From: Knoellia subterranea KCTC 19937
GTDB taxonomy: Bacteria; Actinomycetota; Actinomycetes; Actinomycetales; Dermatophilaceae
Direction: 5' to 3'
Assembly (NCBI RefSeq): GCF_000768685.1
Contig: NZ_AVPK01000009.1
Span: 58,894-122,893, forward strand
DNA length: 64,000 nucleotides
In this document: piece after piece, positions 17,542 to 27,908 of the stretch
Numbering within the stretch: the stretch's first letter is position 1
Layout: the number at the start of each line of letters is the position of its first letter
The notes under the pieces: model-generated
The model's input: only the letters and a program-made list of their open reading frames with translations
Told to the model about the DNA's origin: nothing
Databases searched by the model: none
Made by a program: the position numbers and the translations under genes

Positions 17542-18195
17542 GTGACCTCCCTCCGCTGGAAGACGATCTTCTTCGACCTCGACGGCACCCTGGCCAACAC
17601 CATCCCGCTCATCGTGGCGAGCTATCAACACGCCTTCCGGGAGGTGCTGGGCGAGGAGGTCGAGGCCGCCCGCGCCCGCGCCTGGATCGGTCGCCCTCTC
17701 CTCGGTGCCCTGCTCGAGGAGAGTCCCGAGCACGGCCACGCGCTGGACCGCACCTATCGCGAGTGGAACCTCGCCAACACCGAACGACTCATCGAGCGGT
17801 ACGCCGGAGTGCCCGAGATGCTGGAGGCCCTCACCGCTGCCGGTGCCGACCTCCACATCGTCACGAGCAAGCGCCGCGACACCGCCCGACTCGCTCTCAC
17901 GGGCGTCGGCATCGACCACCTCATCGATGTGGCCGGTGGCCTCGAGGACACGACGAAGCACAAGCCTGACCCCGAGCCGCTGCTCGCGGCGGCCGCCCGC
18001 GTCGGGGTCGACCCCCGCGATGCCGTGTACGTCGGTGACGCCACTGTCGACATCCTCGCGGCCCGCGCCGCCGGTATGGCAGCGGTCGCGGTGACCTGGG
18101 GGGCGGGGGAGCGGCCGGCCCTGGAGGCAACCGACCCCGACACTGTCGTCGACAGCGTCGGCGAGCTCAGGGCATACCTGCTTCAGGTCGACTGA
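17542..18195 (+). CDS. HAD-superfamily phosphatase (PGP/PpaX-like)
   Basis: A 217-residue HAD hydrolase. Motif I FFDLDGTLANT carries the nucleophile Asp, motif II is HIVTSK, motif III uses the Lys in TKHKPDPEP, and motif IV is YVGDATVDI. The helical cap after motif I fits the phosphoglycolate phosphatase/PpaX group, which removes phosphoglycolate or pyrophosphate; the substrate here is open. It follows the DUF3152 gene after 22 bases and may be co-transcribed. The GTG gives the usual start a few residues before motif I. Confidence 0.88.
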   Translation: MTSLRWKTIFFDLDGTLANTIPLIVASYQHAFREVLGEEVEAARARAWIGRPLLGALLEESPEHGHALDRTYREWNLANTERLIERYAGVPEMLEALTAAGADLHIVTSKRRDTARLALTGVGIDHLIDVAGGLEDTTKHKPDPEPLLAAAARVGVDPRDAVYVGDATVDILAARAAGMAAVAVTWGAGERPALEATDPDTVVDSVGELRAYLLQVD

Positions 18196-18335
18196 AACGG
18201 GGCGGGTGTGACTCGTGTGGCGCACGAGCAGACACGCCGAAGCCGTGTCCAGCAGACACGCCGAGGCCGAATGACAGGCATGTCATTTCGTGGCTAGAGT
18301 GGCGGTCGCAGCCGTCGCACGAGAAGGGTCGAACC

Positions 18336-18641
18336 GTGAACGCCGCCCACGAGAACGCCGAAGTCACCGATGTCGCCACGTCCCCGGCGCTGAGTGACCG
18401 CGATCGCCAGATCATCGACTTCGAGCGCCAGTGGTGGAAGTACGCCGGGTCCAAGGAGTCGGCGATCAAGGAACTGTTCGACATGAGCCCGACCCGCTAC
18501 TACCAGGTGCTCAACGCGCTCATCGACAACCCCGTGGCCCTCGAGCACGACCCGATGCTCGTCAAGCGCCTCCGCCGCCAGCGCGCCACGCGCCAGCGCG
18601 CCCGCTCCGCTCGCCGTCTCGGACTCCAGCCCCAGGGCTGA
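18336..18641 (+). CDS. DUF3263 protein
   Basis: A 101-residue protein of the actinobacterial DUF3263 family. The core is LSDRDRQIIDFERQWWK, followed by ESAIKELFDMSPTRYYQVLN, which looks like a helix-turn-helix, then a very basic tail (LRRQRATRQRARSARR). DNA binding is plausible but unproven. TAGAGT about 35 bases upstream of the GTG can serve as its -10 box, and GAGAAGGG as ribosome site. The next gene starts two bases after its stop, so the two are probably co-transcribed. Confidence 0.82.
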   Translation: MNAAHENAEVTDVATSPALSDRDRQIIDFERQWWKYAGSKESAIKELFDMSPTRYYQVLNALIDNPVALEHDPMLVKRLRRQRATRQRARSARRLGLQPQG

Positions 18642-18642
18642 C

Positions 18643-19107
18643 GTGGCCGAGCTCGACTGGTCGACCCCCGACGGCCTGGTCGCGATCCGCGAGCACCTCG
18701 CCTCGCGGATCGAGGGCTGGCGCCCTCCTGTCGCGTATGCCGTCGCGCTCAGTCCCGCGTCCAGCTCACCCGAGTGGGAGTTCGCCCACGTCAACGAGCC
18801 CGGCGGACGCCACGGTTTGCCGGCCGTCGTGATGGCGACCGTGCTCGGCCACGACGGGTCGACCGCGACCCTCGACGTGACGGTGTCGCAGCTCGCTGCC
18901 GCGGTGGAGTCGCTCCTGCCGGCCGAGGCGTGCACCGAGCTGGATCACCCGAACCTGGCGGCGTGGCGTTCGGCGCTCGCCGACCTCGAGTCCAACCCGG
19001 CCCGCAGCGTGGTCGCGGTGTTCGTCGCCGACCTCGACGACCCGGTGACGTCGGAGGCCGACGGGGCGATGCGGGCGACGTTCGAGGGCCACGCACCGCA
19101 GCTCTGA
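18643..19107 (+). CDS. Conserved hypothetical protein
   Basis: A 154-residue acidic protein that I cannot place in a family. There is no signal peptide or membrane span. Residues 40-110 alternate short strands and helices (AHVNEPGGRHGLPAVV, ATLDVTVSQLAAAVESL). It begins with GTG immediately after the DUF3263 stop, so it most likely belongs to that transcription unit. A long imperfect inverted repeat follows its stop. Codon bias toward G/C in third positions supports a real gene. Confidence 0.6.
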   Translation: MAELDWSTPDGLVAIREHLASRIEGWRPPVAYAVALSPASSSPEWEFAHVNEPGGRHGLPAVVMATVLGHDGSTATLDVTVSQLAAAVESLLPAEACTELDHPNLAAWRSALADLESNPARSVVAVFVADLDDPVTSEADGAMRATFEGHAPQL

Positions 19108-19133
19108 GGCTGGCCCGGCTCGGCCGGGTCCCG

Positions 19134-19201
19134 CGAGACGACCAGTAGTGCTCGAGCCGACCACCTCGAGCTGGTCGCCTCGAGCAGAACTGGTCGTCTC
19201 G
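19134..19201. terminator. Nested inverted repeat after the hypothetical gene
   Basis: Outer arms of 23 bases at 19134-19156 and 19179-19201 differ at two positions. The loop holds a second stem CGACCA/TGGTCG. It separates the hypothetical gene from the secreted GDPD gene. Confidence 0.65.
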
Positions 19202-19266
19202 TGCTTCCAGGTGCCGGTCCGACGACGAACGTTCACGCTCCCGGCCCGGAGCGCGACTCAGCGGAC

Positions 19267-19272
19267 TAGCGT
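19267..19272 (+). promoter_or_regulatory. -10 element of a leaderless promoter (GDPD gene)
   Basis: TAGCGT, seven bases, then the ATG at 19280. Confidence 0.5.
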
Positions 19273-19279
19273 CGAGAGC

Positions 19280-20281
19280 ATGCGCCGACGCCGCCTCGCC
19301 CCAGCCCTGTTGTCTGCCGCCGTCATCCTCGGAGCCGGGGTGGTCGCTGCCCCCTCCGCCTCGGCCGACACCAACCCGTGGCTCGAGCAGCGCGTCCTCA
19401 ACATGGCGCACTCCGGCGGCGAGGACGAGGCACCGATGAACACGATGTACGCCTTCAAGCGCGCCGTCGACCTCGGCTCCGACATGCTCGAGCTCGACGT
19501 CCAGTCGACCAAGGACGGCGAGCTCGTCGTCATCCACAACGCCACTGTCGACGAGACGACGAACGGCACGGGTCGCGTCGTGGACAAGACCCTCGAGGAG
19601 GTCCAGGCGCTCGACGCCGCCTACTGGTTCGTCCCGGGGAGGAGCGCGGTCCACGGACTCGACCCGACGGCATACCCCCTGCGCGGAGCGCGGCACCACA
19701 GGCCGAAGGTCGAGGGCTTCAAGAACAAGGACTTCCGTGTCCCCACGCTGCGCGAGGTGCTGCGCGAGTTCCCGACGACGCCGATCAACATCGAGATCAA
19801 GGGCACGAGCGACGCCGACACCGCGTCCTACATCCGCACCGGCACGCTCCTCGCGAGCCTCCTCAACAAGGCTGGCCGCACCGACATCATCGTCGGCTCG
19901 TTCAACGACGCGGCGCTCGCGGACTTCCACGCCAAGGCTCCGCAGATCCCGATGTCGGCGGCGATGAACGCGATGATCAGCTACTTCCTCGCGGGTGTGA
20001 AGCCGCCGGCCGGGACGGTCGCCTTCCAGGTGCCCGTCACCTACGCGGGGATCCCCGTCGCGACGCGCGCCTTCGTCGACCGAGCCCACAGGGACGGGTA
20101 TGCCGTCCACGTCTGGTTCTCGGGTTCGGCACCCGACGACGCGGCCACCTACAACACGATCATCGACACCTGCGCCGACGGAATCATGCCCGCGAAGCCG
20201 ACCCTGCTCGAGTCGATCCTCGACGAACGCGGCATCGAGCGGCCGGGCCAACCCGGCGTCGACCCCTGCGCCGCCGCCTGA
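19280..20281 (+). CDS. Secreted glycerophosphodiester phosphodiesterase
   Basis: A 333-residue exported enzyme that hydrolyses glycerophosphodiesters to glycerol-3-phosphate and an alcohol. Residues 1-30 are a Sec signal (MRRRR, hydrophobic core, ASA cleavage area). The TIM-barrel GDPD signatures follow: MAHSGGEDEAPMNT (the usual first His-Arg is replaced by AHSGG), ELDVQSTKDGELVVIHN with metal-binding Glu/Asp and the catalytic His, and INIEIKG. The altered first motif is worth noting because that His is normally catalytic; here H-S replaces H-R. Start chosen from the -10 spacing. Confidence 0.85.
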   Translation: MRRRRLAPALLSAAVILGAGVVAAPSASADTNPWLEQRVLNMAHSGGEDEAPMNTMYAFKRAVDLGSDMLELDVQSTKDGELVVIHNATVDETTNGTGRVVDKTLEEVQALDAAYWFVPGRSAVHGLDPTAYPLRGARHHRPKVEGFKNKDFRVPTLREVLREFPTTPINIEIKGTSDADTASYIRTGTLLASLLNKAGRTDIIVGSFNDAALADFHAKAPQIPMSAAMNAMISYFLAGVKPPAGTVAFQVPVTYAGIPVATRAFVDRAHRDGYAVHVWFSGSAPDDAATYNTIIDTCADGIMPAKPTLLESILDERGIERPGQPGVDPCAAA

Positions 20282-20311
20282 TCGATCGGGCGGCATTCCC
20301 GGGAAACGCCC

Positions 20312-20347
20312 AGATGCGGGGTGGTCGCAGGCGACCACCCCGCATCT
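20312..20347. terminator. Perfect 17-base hairpin between convergent genes
   Basis: AGATGCGGGGTGGTCGC and its exact complement are separated by two bases, between the GDPD gene and the secreted hypothetical gene. Confidence 0.75.
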
Positions 20348-20362
20348 GTACGCGGGCGCGGC

Positions 20363-20980
20363 TCAGCGGTAGGTCTCGCGCTTGAGATCGACCGGCAGAT
20401 CCGTGAAGGACATCCCGGCGATCGTGCCCGTCACCGTGCCCGCCCGCTCCAGTGACGTCAGGGTGGTGAAGTTCTGCCACACCACGGTCTGGCGCGTGCG
20501 GGTCACGGACCCCGTGCCCGCGACATCGAGCGTGGCGCCGAGTGTCACGTCGGTGGTCACCCCACCCTCGTCCCAGGACCCGGGGATGCTCATCTCAACC
20601 TGACCCGACGAGAGTCGACCGCGGAGGTCGAGGACGAGCTGGTTGTCGACACCCATCTGCGACGTGGACCGCAGGGCGGCGCACTGGCCGGAGTCCGGGG
20701 TCAGGGCGTCGGGGCAGAGGTAGTCCGAGTTCATCAGGAAGACGGTGTCGCTGTCGGTGCCGGGCCCGTCCTCGACGTAGAGCTGGCCGACGTGGTGGTT
20801 GCCGGGTGCGCCCGTCACGGCCCCGGAGATGTCCCACGTGGCGTTCATCGTCTCGACGACGGCAGTCCGCGCGTCCCCTGCGGCCTCTGCAGGAGCGGCG
20901 GTGGCAGTGCCCGTCGCGAGCGCCGTGGTGAGGACCGTGGCCAAGCCGAGCGCGGCTGAGGTTCGGGTAGTGCGAGTCAT
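20363..20980 (-). CDS. Secreted hypothetical protein
   Basis: A 205-residue protein with a clear Sec signal: MTRTTRT, a hydrophobic Ala/Leu core, and cleavage near APAEA (about residue 30). The mature part is beta-rich and has two Cys residues (DYLCPDA, GQCAAL) that could form a disulfide. I do not recognise a family. An AGGGGAA ribosome site precedes the ATG. It lies between a convergent GDPD gene and the groEL control region and appears to be transcribed alone. Confidence 0.65.
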   Translation of the reverse strand: MTRTTRTSAALGLATVLTTALATGTATAAPAEAAGDARTAVVETMNATWDISGAVTGAPGNHHVGQLYVEDGPGTDSDTVFLMNSDYLCPDALTPDSGQCAALRSTSQMGVDNQLVLDLRGRLSSGQVEMSIPGSWDEGGVTTDVTLGATLDVAGTGSVTRTRQTVVWQNFTTLTSLERAGTVTGTIAGMSFTDLPVDLKRETYR

Positions 20981-21163
20981 GGTGTTCCCCTGTGATCGTG
21001 AGCCACTCGTCGTGGCTGCTGCCCATCACTACGGGTGCGAAGGCTCGGAGGTTGAGCGTTCCGCCGAAGGAATTCGCTGACGAAGGCCGAGGGGCTCGGC
21101 GAGTGGACCGGCCACAGCAGGTGAGGGGGCAGCGGAAAGGGAGCGGACGGCATACCGGAGCCG

Positions 21164-21190
21164 TTTGCACTCTCCACCCGAGAGTGCCAA
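21164..21190. promoter_or_regulatory. CIRCE element 1 (HrcA operator)
   Basis: TTTGCACTC, nine bases, GAGTGCCAA: an inverted repeat matching the CIRCE consensus TTAGCACTC-N9-GAGTGCTAA with two changes. Confidence 0.85.
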
Positions 21191-21198
21191 TAATGGCG

Positions 21199-21225
21199 TT
21201 AGCACTCGCATTCGACGAGTGCCAA
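21199..21225. promoter_or_regulatory. CIRCE element 2 (HrcA operator)
   Basis: TTAGCACTC, nine bases, GAGTGCCAA. Together with the copy 35 bases upstream it makes a tandem heat-shock operator for groEL. Confidence 0.92.
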
Positions 21226-21275
21226 TCGCAGTACCCATCATGGCCAGACCGGTGAGGGTCGGCACGCGCGCATGA

Positions 21276-22982
<1,707 letters not shown>

Positions 22983-23000
22983 GCCCAGCGCACTGATCGC

Positions 23001-23036
23001 AAAGGGCGGTCTCCCCGAGAGGGGAGGCCGCCCTTT
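23001..23036 (+). terminator. groEL terminator
   Basis: AAAGGGCGGTCTCCCC and GGGGAGGCCGCCCTTT form a 16-base stem with one mismatch, 18 bases after the groEL stop. Confidence 0.85.
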
Positions 23037-23112
23037 CGTGTGGTCACCTCTCAGGGGTTTCTCAGGGTCGTCTCGGGGCAGAAACCCAGAGCGCGTATGC
23101 CGTCCGCCCGCC

Positions 23113-23118
23113 TACCGT
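23113..23118 (+). promoter_or_regulatory. -10 element of a leaderless promoter (ABC exporter)
   Basis: TACCGT is followed by seven bases and the ATG at 23126. The GTATGCCGTCCGC word lies just upstream at 23095. Confidence 0.55.
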
Positions 23119-23125
23119 TGACGGC

Positions 23126-23911
23126 ATGACCACAGACCTCGCCCCCGAGCGCCGCGACACCACGCCAGCCACTGCTCGGGTGGCCGCCCGAGTCACCGAC
23201 CTCGTCAAGACCTATGGCTCCGGCGACACCGCCGTCACCGCCCTCAAGGGTGTGAGCCTCGACATCGCCGCGGGGGAGTTCACCGCGATCATGGGCCCGT
23301 CCGGGTCCGGCAAGTCCACCCTCATGCACTGCGCCGCCGGGCTCGACTCGGTGACGCGAGGGTCGGTGCAGCTCGGGGACATCGAGCTGACAACCCTCAA
23401 GGAAAAGGACCTCACCAAGGTCCGGCGTGACCACATCGGCTTCGTCTTCCAGTCCTTCAACCTCATCCCGACGCTCAACGCCGAGGAGAACATCCTCCTG
23501 CCGCTGTCGATCGCGGGGCGCAAGCCAGACCGTGCCTGGTTCGACCAGGTGATTTCCACGGTGGGGCTCGGTGACCGCCTGGGACACCGACCGGGTGAGC
23601 TGTCCGGTGGGCAGCAGCAGCGCGTGGCCTGTGCCCGCGCTCTCGTCAGCCGACCGGAGATCATCTTTGCGGATGAGCCCACCGGCAACCTCGACTCGAC
23701 GTCCGGCGCCGAGGTCCTCGGCTTCCTCCGCCGCTCGGTCGACGAGTTCGGGCAGACGATCGTCATGGTCACCCACGACCCGGGTGCGGCGAGCTGGACC
23801 GACCGCGTCGTCTTCCTCGCCGACGGACGCATCGTGACCGAGCTGCGCGAGCCGACGCCCGAGCGGATCCTCGAGACGATGAAGAGCCTCGACGCGAAGG
23901 TGCAGGGCTGA
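23126..23911 (+). CDS. ABC transporter ATP-binding protein (MacB/LolD type)
   Basis: A 261-residue ATPase for the permease encoded next. Walker A GPSGSGKST, Q-loop FVFQSFNLIPTL, signature LSGGQQQRVA, Walker B IIFADEPTGNLDS and the VTHD switch are all present. The Q-loop and ADEPTGNLD wording is that of the MacB/LolD/FtsE class, which drives extrusion of peptides, antibiotics or lipoproteins rather than import. A 25-residue N-terminal extension precedes the domain. It is four bases from the permease gene and shares its leaderless promoter. Confidence 0.93.
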   Translation: MTTDLAPERRDTTPATARVAARVTDLVKTYGSGDTAVTALKGVSLDIAAGEFTAIMGPSGSGKSTLMHCAAGLDSVTRGSVQLGDIELTTLKEKDLTKVRRDHIGFVFQSFNLIPTLNAEENILLPLSIAGRKPDRAWFDQVISTVGLGDRLGHRPGELSGGQQQRVACARALVSRPEIIFADEPTGNLDSTSGAEVLGFLRRSVDEFGQTIVMVTHDPGAASWTDRVVFLADGRIVTELREPTPERILETMKSLDAKVQG

Positions 23912-23914
23912 CCC

Positions 23915-26461
23915 ATGCTCCGCGCCAGCTGGAAGAGCCTCATGGCCCGCAAACTGCGGCTGTTCATGAGCGCCTTCGCCATCATCCTCGGAGTCGCCTT
24001 CGTCGCCGGCTCGTTCGTCTTCACCGACACACTCGGTCGCAGCTTCGACTCGATCATGACGAGCACCGTCGGTGACGTCGTCGTGCGTCCGGTCGCGGCT
24101 GGGCAGGGTGACCTCGAGTCGCAGCCGTCCACCGCGACCGTCCCCGGATCGCTCGTCAAGGAGCTCGCGGACGTACCCGGCGCCGCGCGTGCCGACGGCA
24201 ACATCACCAACTTCGGCACCTTCGTCGTGGGCAAGAACGGCAAGCTCATCGGCGGCTTCGGCCCGCCCGGCATCGGCGTGAACTTCACCGACGGCCCGGC
24301 GGCCAAGGGTCTGCAACCCTTCACCCTGACGAGCGGTCACTGGCCTCAGGCAAATGGCGAGGTCGTCCTCGACGAGAAGACGGCCCAGAAGGCCGGCTAC
24401 CTCGTGGGCGAGAAGATCAACCTCGTCAGCTCCGGCACCCAGCCGCGCATCCAGGCCAAGCTCGTCGGGATCACCCGCATGGAGGGCGGCACCGCCGGCG
24501 CCAGCATCTCGGTCTTCACCACCGAGGAAGCGCGAACCCTCTTCATGGAGGGCAAGGACGTCTACTCCGACGTGTGGGTGACGGCTGCCTCCGGCACGAG
24601 CCAGGAGGAGTTGCGGGATGCGGTCGCGGCCAAGCTCCCCAAGGACTACGAGGCGGTGACCGGTGACTCGGCGGCCGCCGCGGCAGCGACCGACGTCCAG
24701 GAGGCGCTGGGGTTCATCACGACGTTCCTCCTCATCTTCGCCGGGGTGGCCCTCGTCGTCGGGTCGTTCCTCATCGTCAACACCTTCAGCATCCTCGTGG
24801 CGCAACGCTCGCGGGAGTTGGCACTCTTCCGGGCGCTGGGCTCGACGCGACGCCAGGTGGCGCGCTCGGTGCTCTTCGAGGCGACCGTCACGGGCCTCAT
24901 CGGTTCGATCCTCGGCCTCGGCCTCGGTGTCGTCATCGCCATGGGGATCCGCGCCCTCTTCGGACAGTTCGGACTCGACCTGAGTGGCCAGTCGCTGATC
25001 ATCGCGCCGCGCACAATCGTCGTGTCCCTCGTCGTCGGACTGGTGGTGACTCTGGTCGCGGCCTACCTCCCGGCACGCAACGCGGGCAAGGTTCCGCCGG
25101 TGGCCGCCATGCGTGACGACGCGATCCTCGCCGAGAGTGGGATGCGTGGGCGCACGATCGTCGGCACCATCCTCAGCGCCGTCGGCATCGGGCTGCTGGG
25201 AGCGGGCCTCTTCGCCGACGTGCCCAAGGCGACGTACTGGGTCGGCGCAGGCATCCTCGGCATCGTCCTCGGCGTGGCCCTCATCAGCCCACTCGTCGGG
25301 CGACCCGTCATCGCCGGCATCGGATGGATCTATCGCAAGACCTTCGGCGCGGTCGGGCTCATGGCCCAGCAGAACGCCCAGCGCAACCCCCGCCGCACCG
25401 GTGCCACCGCGTCTGCCCTCATGATCGGCGTGACTCTCGTGTCGATGATGGCGGTGTTCGGGGCGAGCGCCAAGGCCAGCGTCGACGAGGCCGTCGACAA
25501 GGAGTTCGTCGCGGACTACGTCGTCTCGAGCGTCGTGGGGACGCCCTTCTCTCCCGAAGTGACCCGCGAGCTCGCCGCCGTCAAGGGCGTCGACCAGGTC
25601 GCGGCCTTCCGCTGGGACCAGGTCACGGTCAAGGGTTCCGACCGGCAGGTGACCGGCATCGACCCCAGCCACATCGGGGTGCTCGGTCCGACGCCGATGG
25701 TCGCAGGCAAGCTCGCCGGTCTCACCACGACCACCGTGTCGGTGTCCGAGGAGCTGGCCAAGGCGGAGAAGCTGTCCGTCGGGTCGAAGATCGACTTGAC
25801 CCGTGGTGGCACGACGAAGCCGTTCACCGTTGGTGCCATCCACGGCGACTCGGCGCTGCTGTCCTCGGACTACCTCCTCAGCCTTCCCGCGCTGGAATCC
25901 CTCGGCGGGCCGAAGACCGACTCCTACGCCTTCATCACCCGTGAGGCCGGCGCCTCCGCCGTCCAGGTGGGACGCGACCTCGACAAGGCGCTCGCGGACC
26001 TGCCGGTCGTCACCGTCAAGGACCAGGGCGAGTTCGCCGACGAGCAGCGGGCCCAGATCAACCAGATGCTCTATCTGATCTACGCCCTGCTCGGCCTGGC
26101 CGTGATCATCGCGATCCTCGGCATCATCAACACCCTGGCCCTCTCGGTCATCGAGCGGACCAAGGAGATCGGCCTGCTGCGGGCGGTCGGTCTGAGCCGC
26201 CGCCAGCTCAAGCGGATGCTGCGTCTCGAGTCCATCGTCATCGCCCTGCTGGGTGCGGCGCTGGGTATCGGTCTGGGTGTCGCCTTCGGGGTCGCGCTGC
26301 AGCGGTCGCTCGCCGACGACGGGATCGATGTGCTCGCGGTGCCGTGGCCACAGCTCGGATTCTTCGTCGCCCTCGCCGGGCTCGTCGGAGTCGTCGCGGC
26401 TTGGTGGCCGGGCTGGCGGGCCTCGAGGCTCGACATCCTGCGAGCCGTCACGACGGAGTAG
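23915..26461 (+). CDS. FtsX-like ABC transporter permease (MacB superfamily)
   Basis: An 848-residue permease with the duplicated FtsX layout: an N-terminal membrane helix, a large extracytoplasmic domain (about residues 45-255), three membrane segments, two more in the middle, a second extracytoplasmic domain (about 520-690), and three C-terminal segments. ELALFRALGSTRRQV and EIGLLRAVGLSRRQL are the matching coupling motifs of the two halves. With the preceding ATPase it forms a mechanotransmitting exporter. The cargo is unknown, and no periplasmic adaptor or two-component pair lies beside it. Confidence 0.92.
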   Translation: MLRASWKSLMARKLRLFMSAFAIILGVAFVAGSFVFTDTLGRSFDSIMTSTVGDVVVRPVAAGQGDLESQPSTATVPGSLVKELADVPGAARADGNITNFGTFVVGKNGKLIGGFGPPGIGVNFTDGPAAKGLQPFTLTSGHWPQANGEVVLDEKTAQKAGYLVGEKINLVSSGTQPRIQAKLVGITRMEGGTAGASISVFTTEEARTLFMEGKDVYSDVWVTAASGTSQEELRDAVAAKLPKDYEAVTGDSAAAAAATDVQEALGFITTFLLIFAGVALVVGSFLIVNTFSILVAQRSRELALFRALGSTRRQVARSVLFEATVTGLIGSILGLGLGVVIAMGIRALFGQFGLDLSGQSLIIAPRTIVVSLVVGLVVTLVAAYLPARNAGKVPPVAAMRDDAILAESGMRGRTIVGTILSAVGIGLLGAGLFADVPKATYWVGAGILGIVLGVALISPLVGRPVIAGIGWIYRKTFGAVGLMAQQNAQRNPRRTGATASALMIGVTLVSMMAVFGASAKASVDEAVDKEFVADYVVSSVVGTPFSPEVTRELAAVKGVDQVAAFRWDQVTVKGSDRQVTGIDPSHIGVLGPTPMVAGKLAGLTTTTVSVSEELAKAEKLSVGSKIDLTRGGTTKPFTVGAIHGDSALLSSDYLLSLPALESLGGPKTDSYAFITREAGASAVQVGRDLDKALADLPVVTVKDQGEFADEQRAQINQMLYLIYALLGLAVIIAILGIINTLALSVIERTKEIGLLRAVGLSRRQLKRMLRLESIVIALLGAALGIGLGVAFGVALQRSLADDGIDVLAVPWPQLGFFVALAGLVGVVAAWWPGWRASRLDILRAVTTE

Positions 26462-26486
26462 AAAGCGCAGGGAACACAGGAACCAG

Positions 26487-26529
26487 CCGGTGGCGGGTGC
26501 GACCTCAGGGGTGTCGCTCCCGCCACCGG
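26487..26529. terminator. Hairpin between ABC permease and WXG100 genes
   Basis: Arms CCGGTGGCGGG and CCCGCCACCGG, with a GCGAC/GTCGC pair inside the loop. It serves two convergent genes. Confidence 0.72.
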
Positions 26530-26567
26530 TGTCTGGGTGCGCGTCAGCGTCCGCGTCGGGACCCGCG

Positions 26568-26858
26568 TCAGCTGAACATGCGCATGTTCTGTGCCTCGGT
26601 GTCGGCGTACTGTGCACCAGCCGCGCCGAGCACCTGGCCGATGGAGTCGAGCGAGGCCTGCACCTGGCGCTGCGTGCCCTGCCACTGGGTGACGACGCCG
26701 TGGAACTGCGTTGCCGCCCCGCCCTTCCACGCGTCCTGAAGTGCCGTGAGGCGGGCGAGCATCTGCGCCACCTGGGCCTCGATCTCGCCGGACATGCGGG
26801 CGATGTCGCCGGACGCCGTCTGGATGCGTTCGGTGTCGACCTGGAACTGGGCTGCCAT
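26568..26858 (-). CDS. WXG100 family (ESAT-6-like) protein
   Basis: A 96-residue helical-hairpin protein. The turn motif reads WKGGAATQF, the WxG of the family, between two long amphipathic helices. WXG100 proteins are exported by type VII secretion as dimers. No ESX ATPase or second WXG100 gene lies in the window, so this is a solitary copy whose secretion system must be elsewhere. The C-terminal YADTEAQN resembles the YxxxD/E secretion signal. A GAGGGGAC-type ribosome site is present. Confidence 0.9.
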   Translation of the reverse strand: MAAQFQVDTERIQTASGDIARMSGEIEAQVAQMLARLTALQDAWKGGAATQFHGVVTQWQGTQRQVQASLDSIGQVLGAAGAQYADTEAQNMRMFS

Positions 26859-26974
26859 GTCTGGGTCCCCTCTCTGTGCGTCGCACCCGGTGGTGCGTCA
26901 ACTGCCCCTCACGCTAAGCAACTTCGCGAAATCGACCGCGGAGTTATCCACAGGCCCGGGTGAGGTGGACGGCA

Positions 26975-26980
26975 TACGAT
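26975..26980 (+). promoter_or_regulatory. -10 element that fixes the DUF4031 gene start
   Basis: TACGAT, six bases, then the second of two adjacent GTG codons (26987). It overlaps a GGCATAC word (GGCATACGAT). Confidence 0.5.
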
Positions 26981-26986
26981 CGCGTG

Positions 26987-27748
26987 GTGCTCCTCATCGA
27001 CCCGCCTGCCTGGCCGGCGCACGGCCGCCTCTGGTCCCACCTCGTGAGCACGACCTCCTATGCGGAACTCCACGAGTTCGCGGAGCGGGCAGGGCTGCCG
27101 CGGCGAGCCTTCGAGGGCGACCACTACGACGTCCCCGAGGAACGGCACGCCGAGCTCGTCGCCGCAGGGGCCGTGTCCGTGGATGGGCGCGAACTGCTGA
27201 AACGGTTGCGGGACAGCGGACTTCGCATCCCCAAGCGCAAGCACGAAAGGGTGGTCACGTCGACGCCCGAGGCGCCGTGGCTTCCACCGGGAAGCCGGGC
27301 GGACGTCATTGCGTCCCGGCAGGACGACGCCCCACCCAACACCGTGGTCGTGCGCGCACTGGTCCGTGATGCCCGGGGCGTGCTCGTCGTCGAACGAGCC
27401 GACGGCGGCGGACCCGATCTGCCGACGCGTCGGGTGCAATCCGGTGAGCGGGCCGACGAGGCCGTCGCGGCCCTCGCCGCCGACTTCGGACTGAACCCAC
27501 ACCGAGCTCACCTTGTCGGCTACGTGCGCAATGTCGTGCGTGAGCCGGATGTCGACTACGGCTGGCCCACGCCGCATGCCTGCTTCGCGGTCTTCGGCCT
27601 GCCCGGTCCGCACGACTCGCTCGCTGCCGGAACCGCCAGATGGCTCGCATCCGAGCGCCACGCCGCGGACCTGGGGAGCCGACACTGGTGGCCCCTGCTG
27701 GAGGCTCTCGAGGATTCCGCAGGCGGCGCTGGGCACGCCCACCACTGA
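26987..27748 (+). CDS. DUF4031 protein with a C-terminal Nudix-like region
   Basis: A 253-residue protein. The first 75 residues (LLIDPPAWPAHGRLWSHLVS, AGLPRRAFEGDHYDVP) are the DUF4031 domain, of unknown function. The rest (from about residue 115: NTVVVRALVRDARGVLVVER, EAVAALAADFG, DYGWPTPHACFAVFGL) has the strand pattern of a Nudix fold, but I see no intact GX5EX7REUXEEXGU motif, so hydrolase activity is doubtful. The adjacent GTG at 26984 is the alternative start; promoter spacing favours the second. Confidence 0.75.
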   Translation: MLLIDPPAWPAHGRLWSHLVSTTSYAELHEFAERAGLPRRAFEGDHYDVPEERHAELVAAGAVSVDGRELLKRLRDSGLRIPKRKHERVVTSTPEAPWLPPGSRADVIASRQDDAPPNTVVVRALVRDARGVLVVERADGGGPDLPTRRVQSGERADEAVAALAADFGLNPHRAHLVGYVRNVVREPDVDYGWPTPHACFAVFGLPGPHDSLAAGTARWLASERHAADLGSRHWWPLLEALEDSAGGAGHAHH

Positions 27749-27908
27749 CGCGTCGCGGGTCACGAAGGGCGCGCTCGGACGGCACCCCGGCGTACCCCGA
27801 ACGGTCGCCGTCCCGGATCAGGGCTCAACGGGGGTCGGCCCCCATGTCGCGTGCCCGAGCGCCTCCCTAGTTTGGAGGGAACGGCTGGCCCGGCGAACGT
27901 CGCCGAGC

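Noticed and set aside
23051..26617. 1188-codon open frame opposite the ABC exporter genes
   Set aside because: It is the antisense of two clear ABC genes; the product is Asp/Glu/His/Arg low complexity typical of high-GC shadow frames.
26568..26858. Type VII secretion locus around the WXG100 gene
   Set aside because: Only one WXG100 gene is present, with no EccC-like ATPase, membrane components or toxin within the window.
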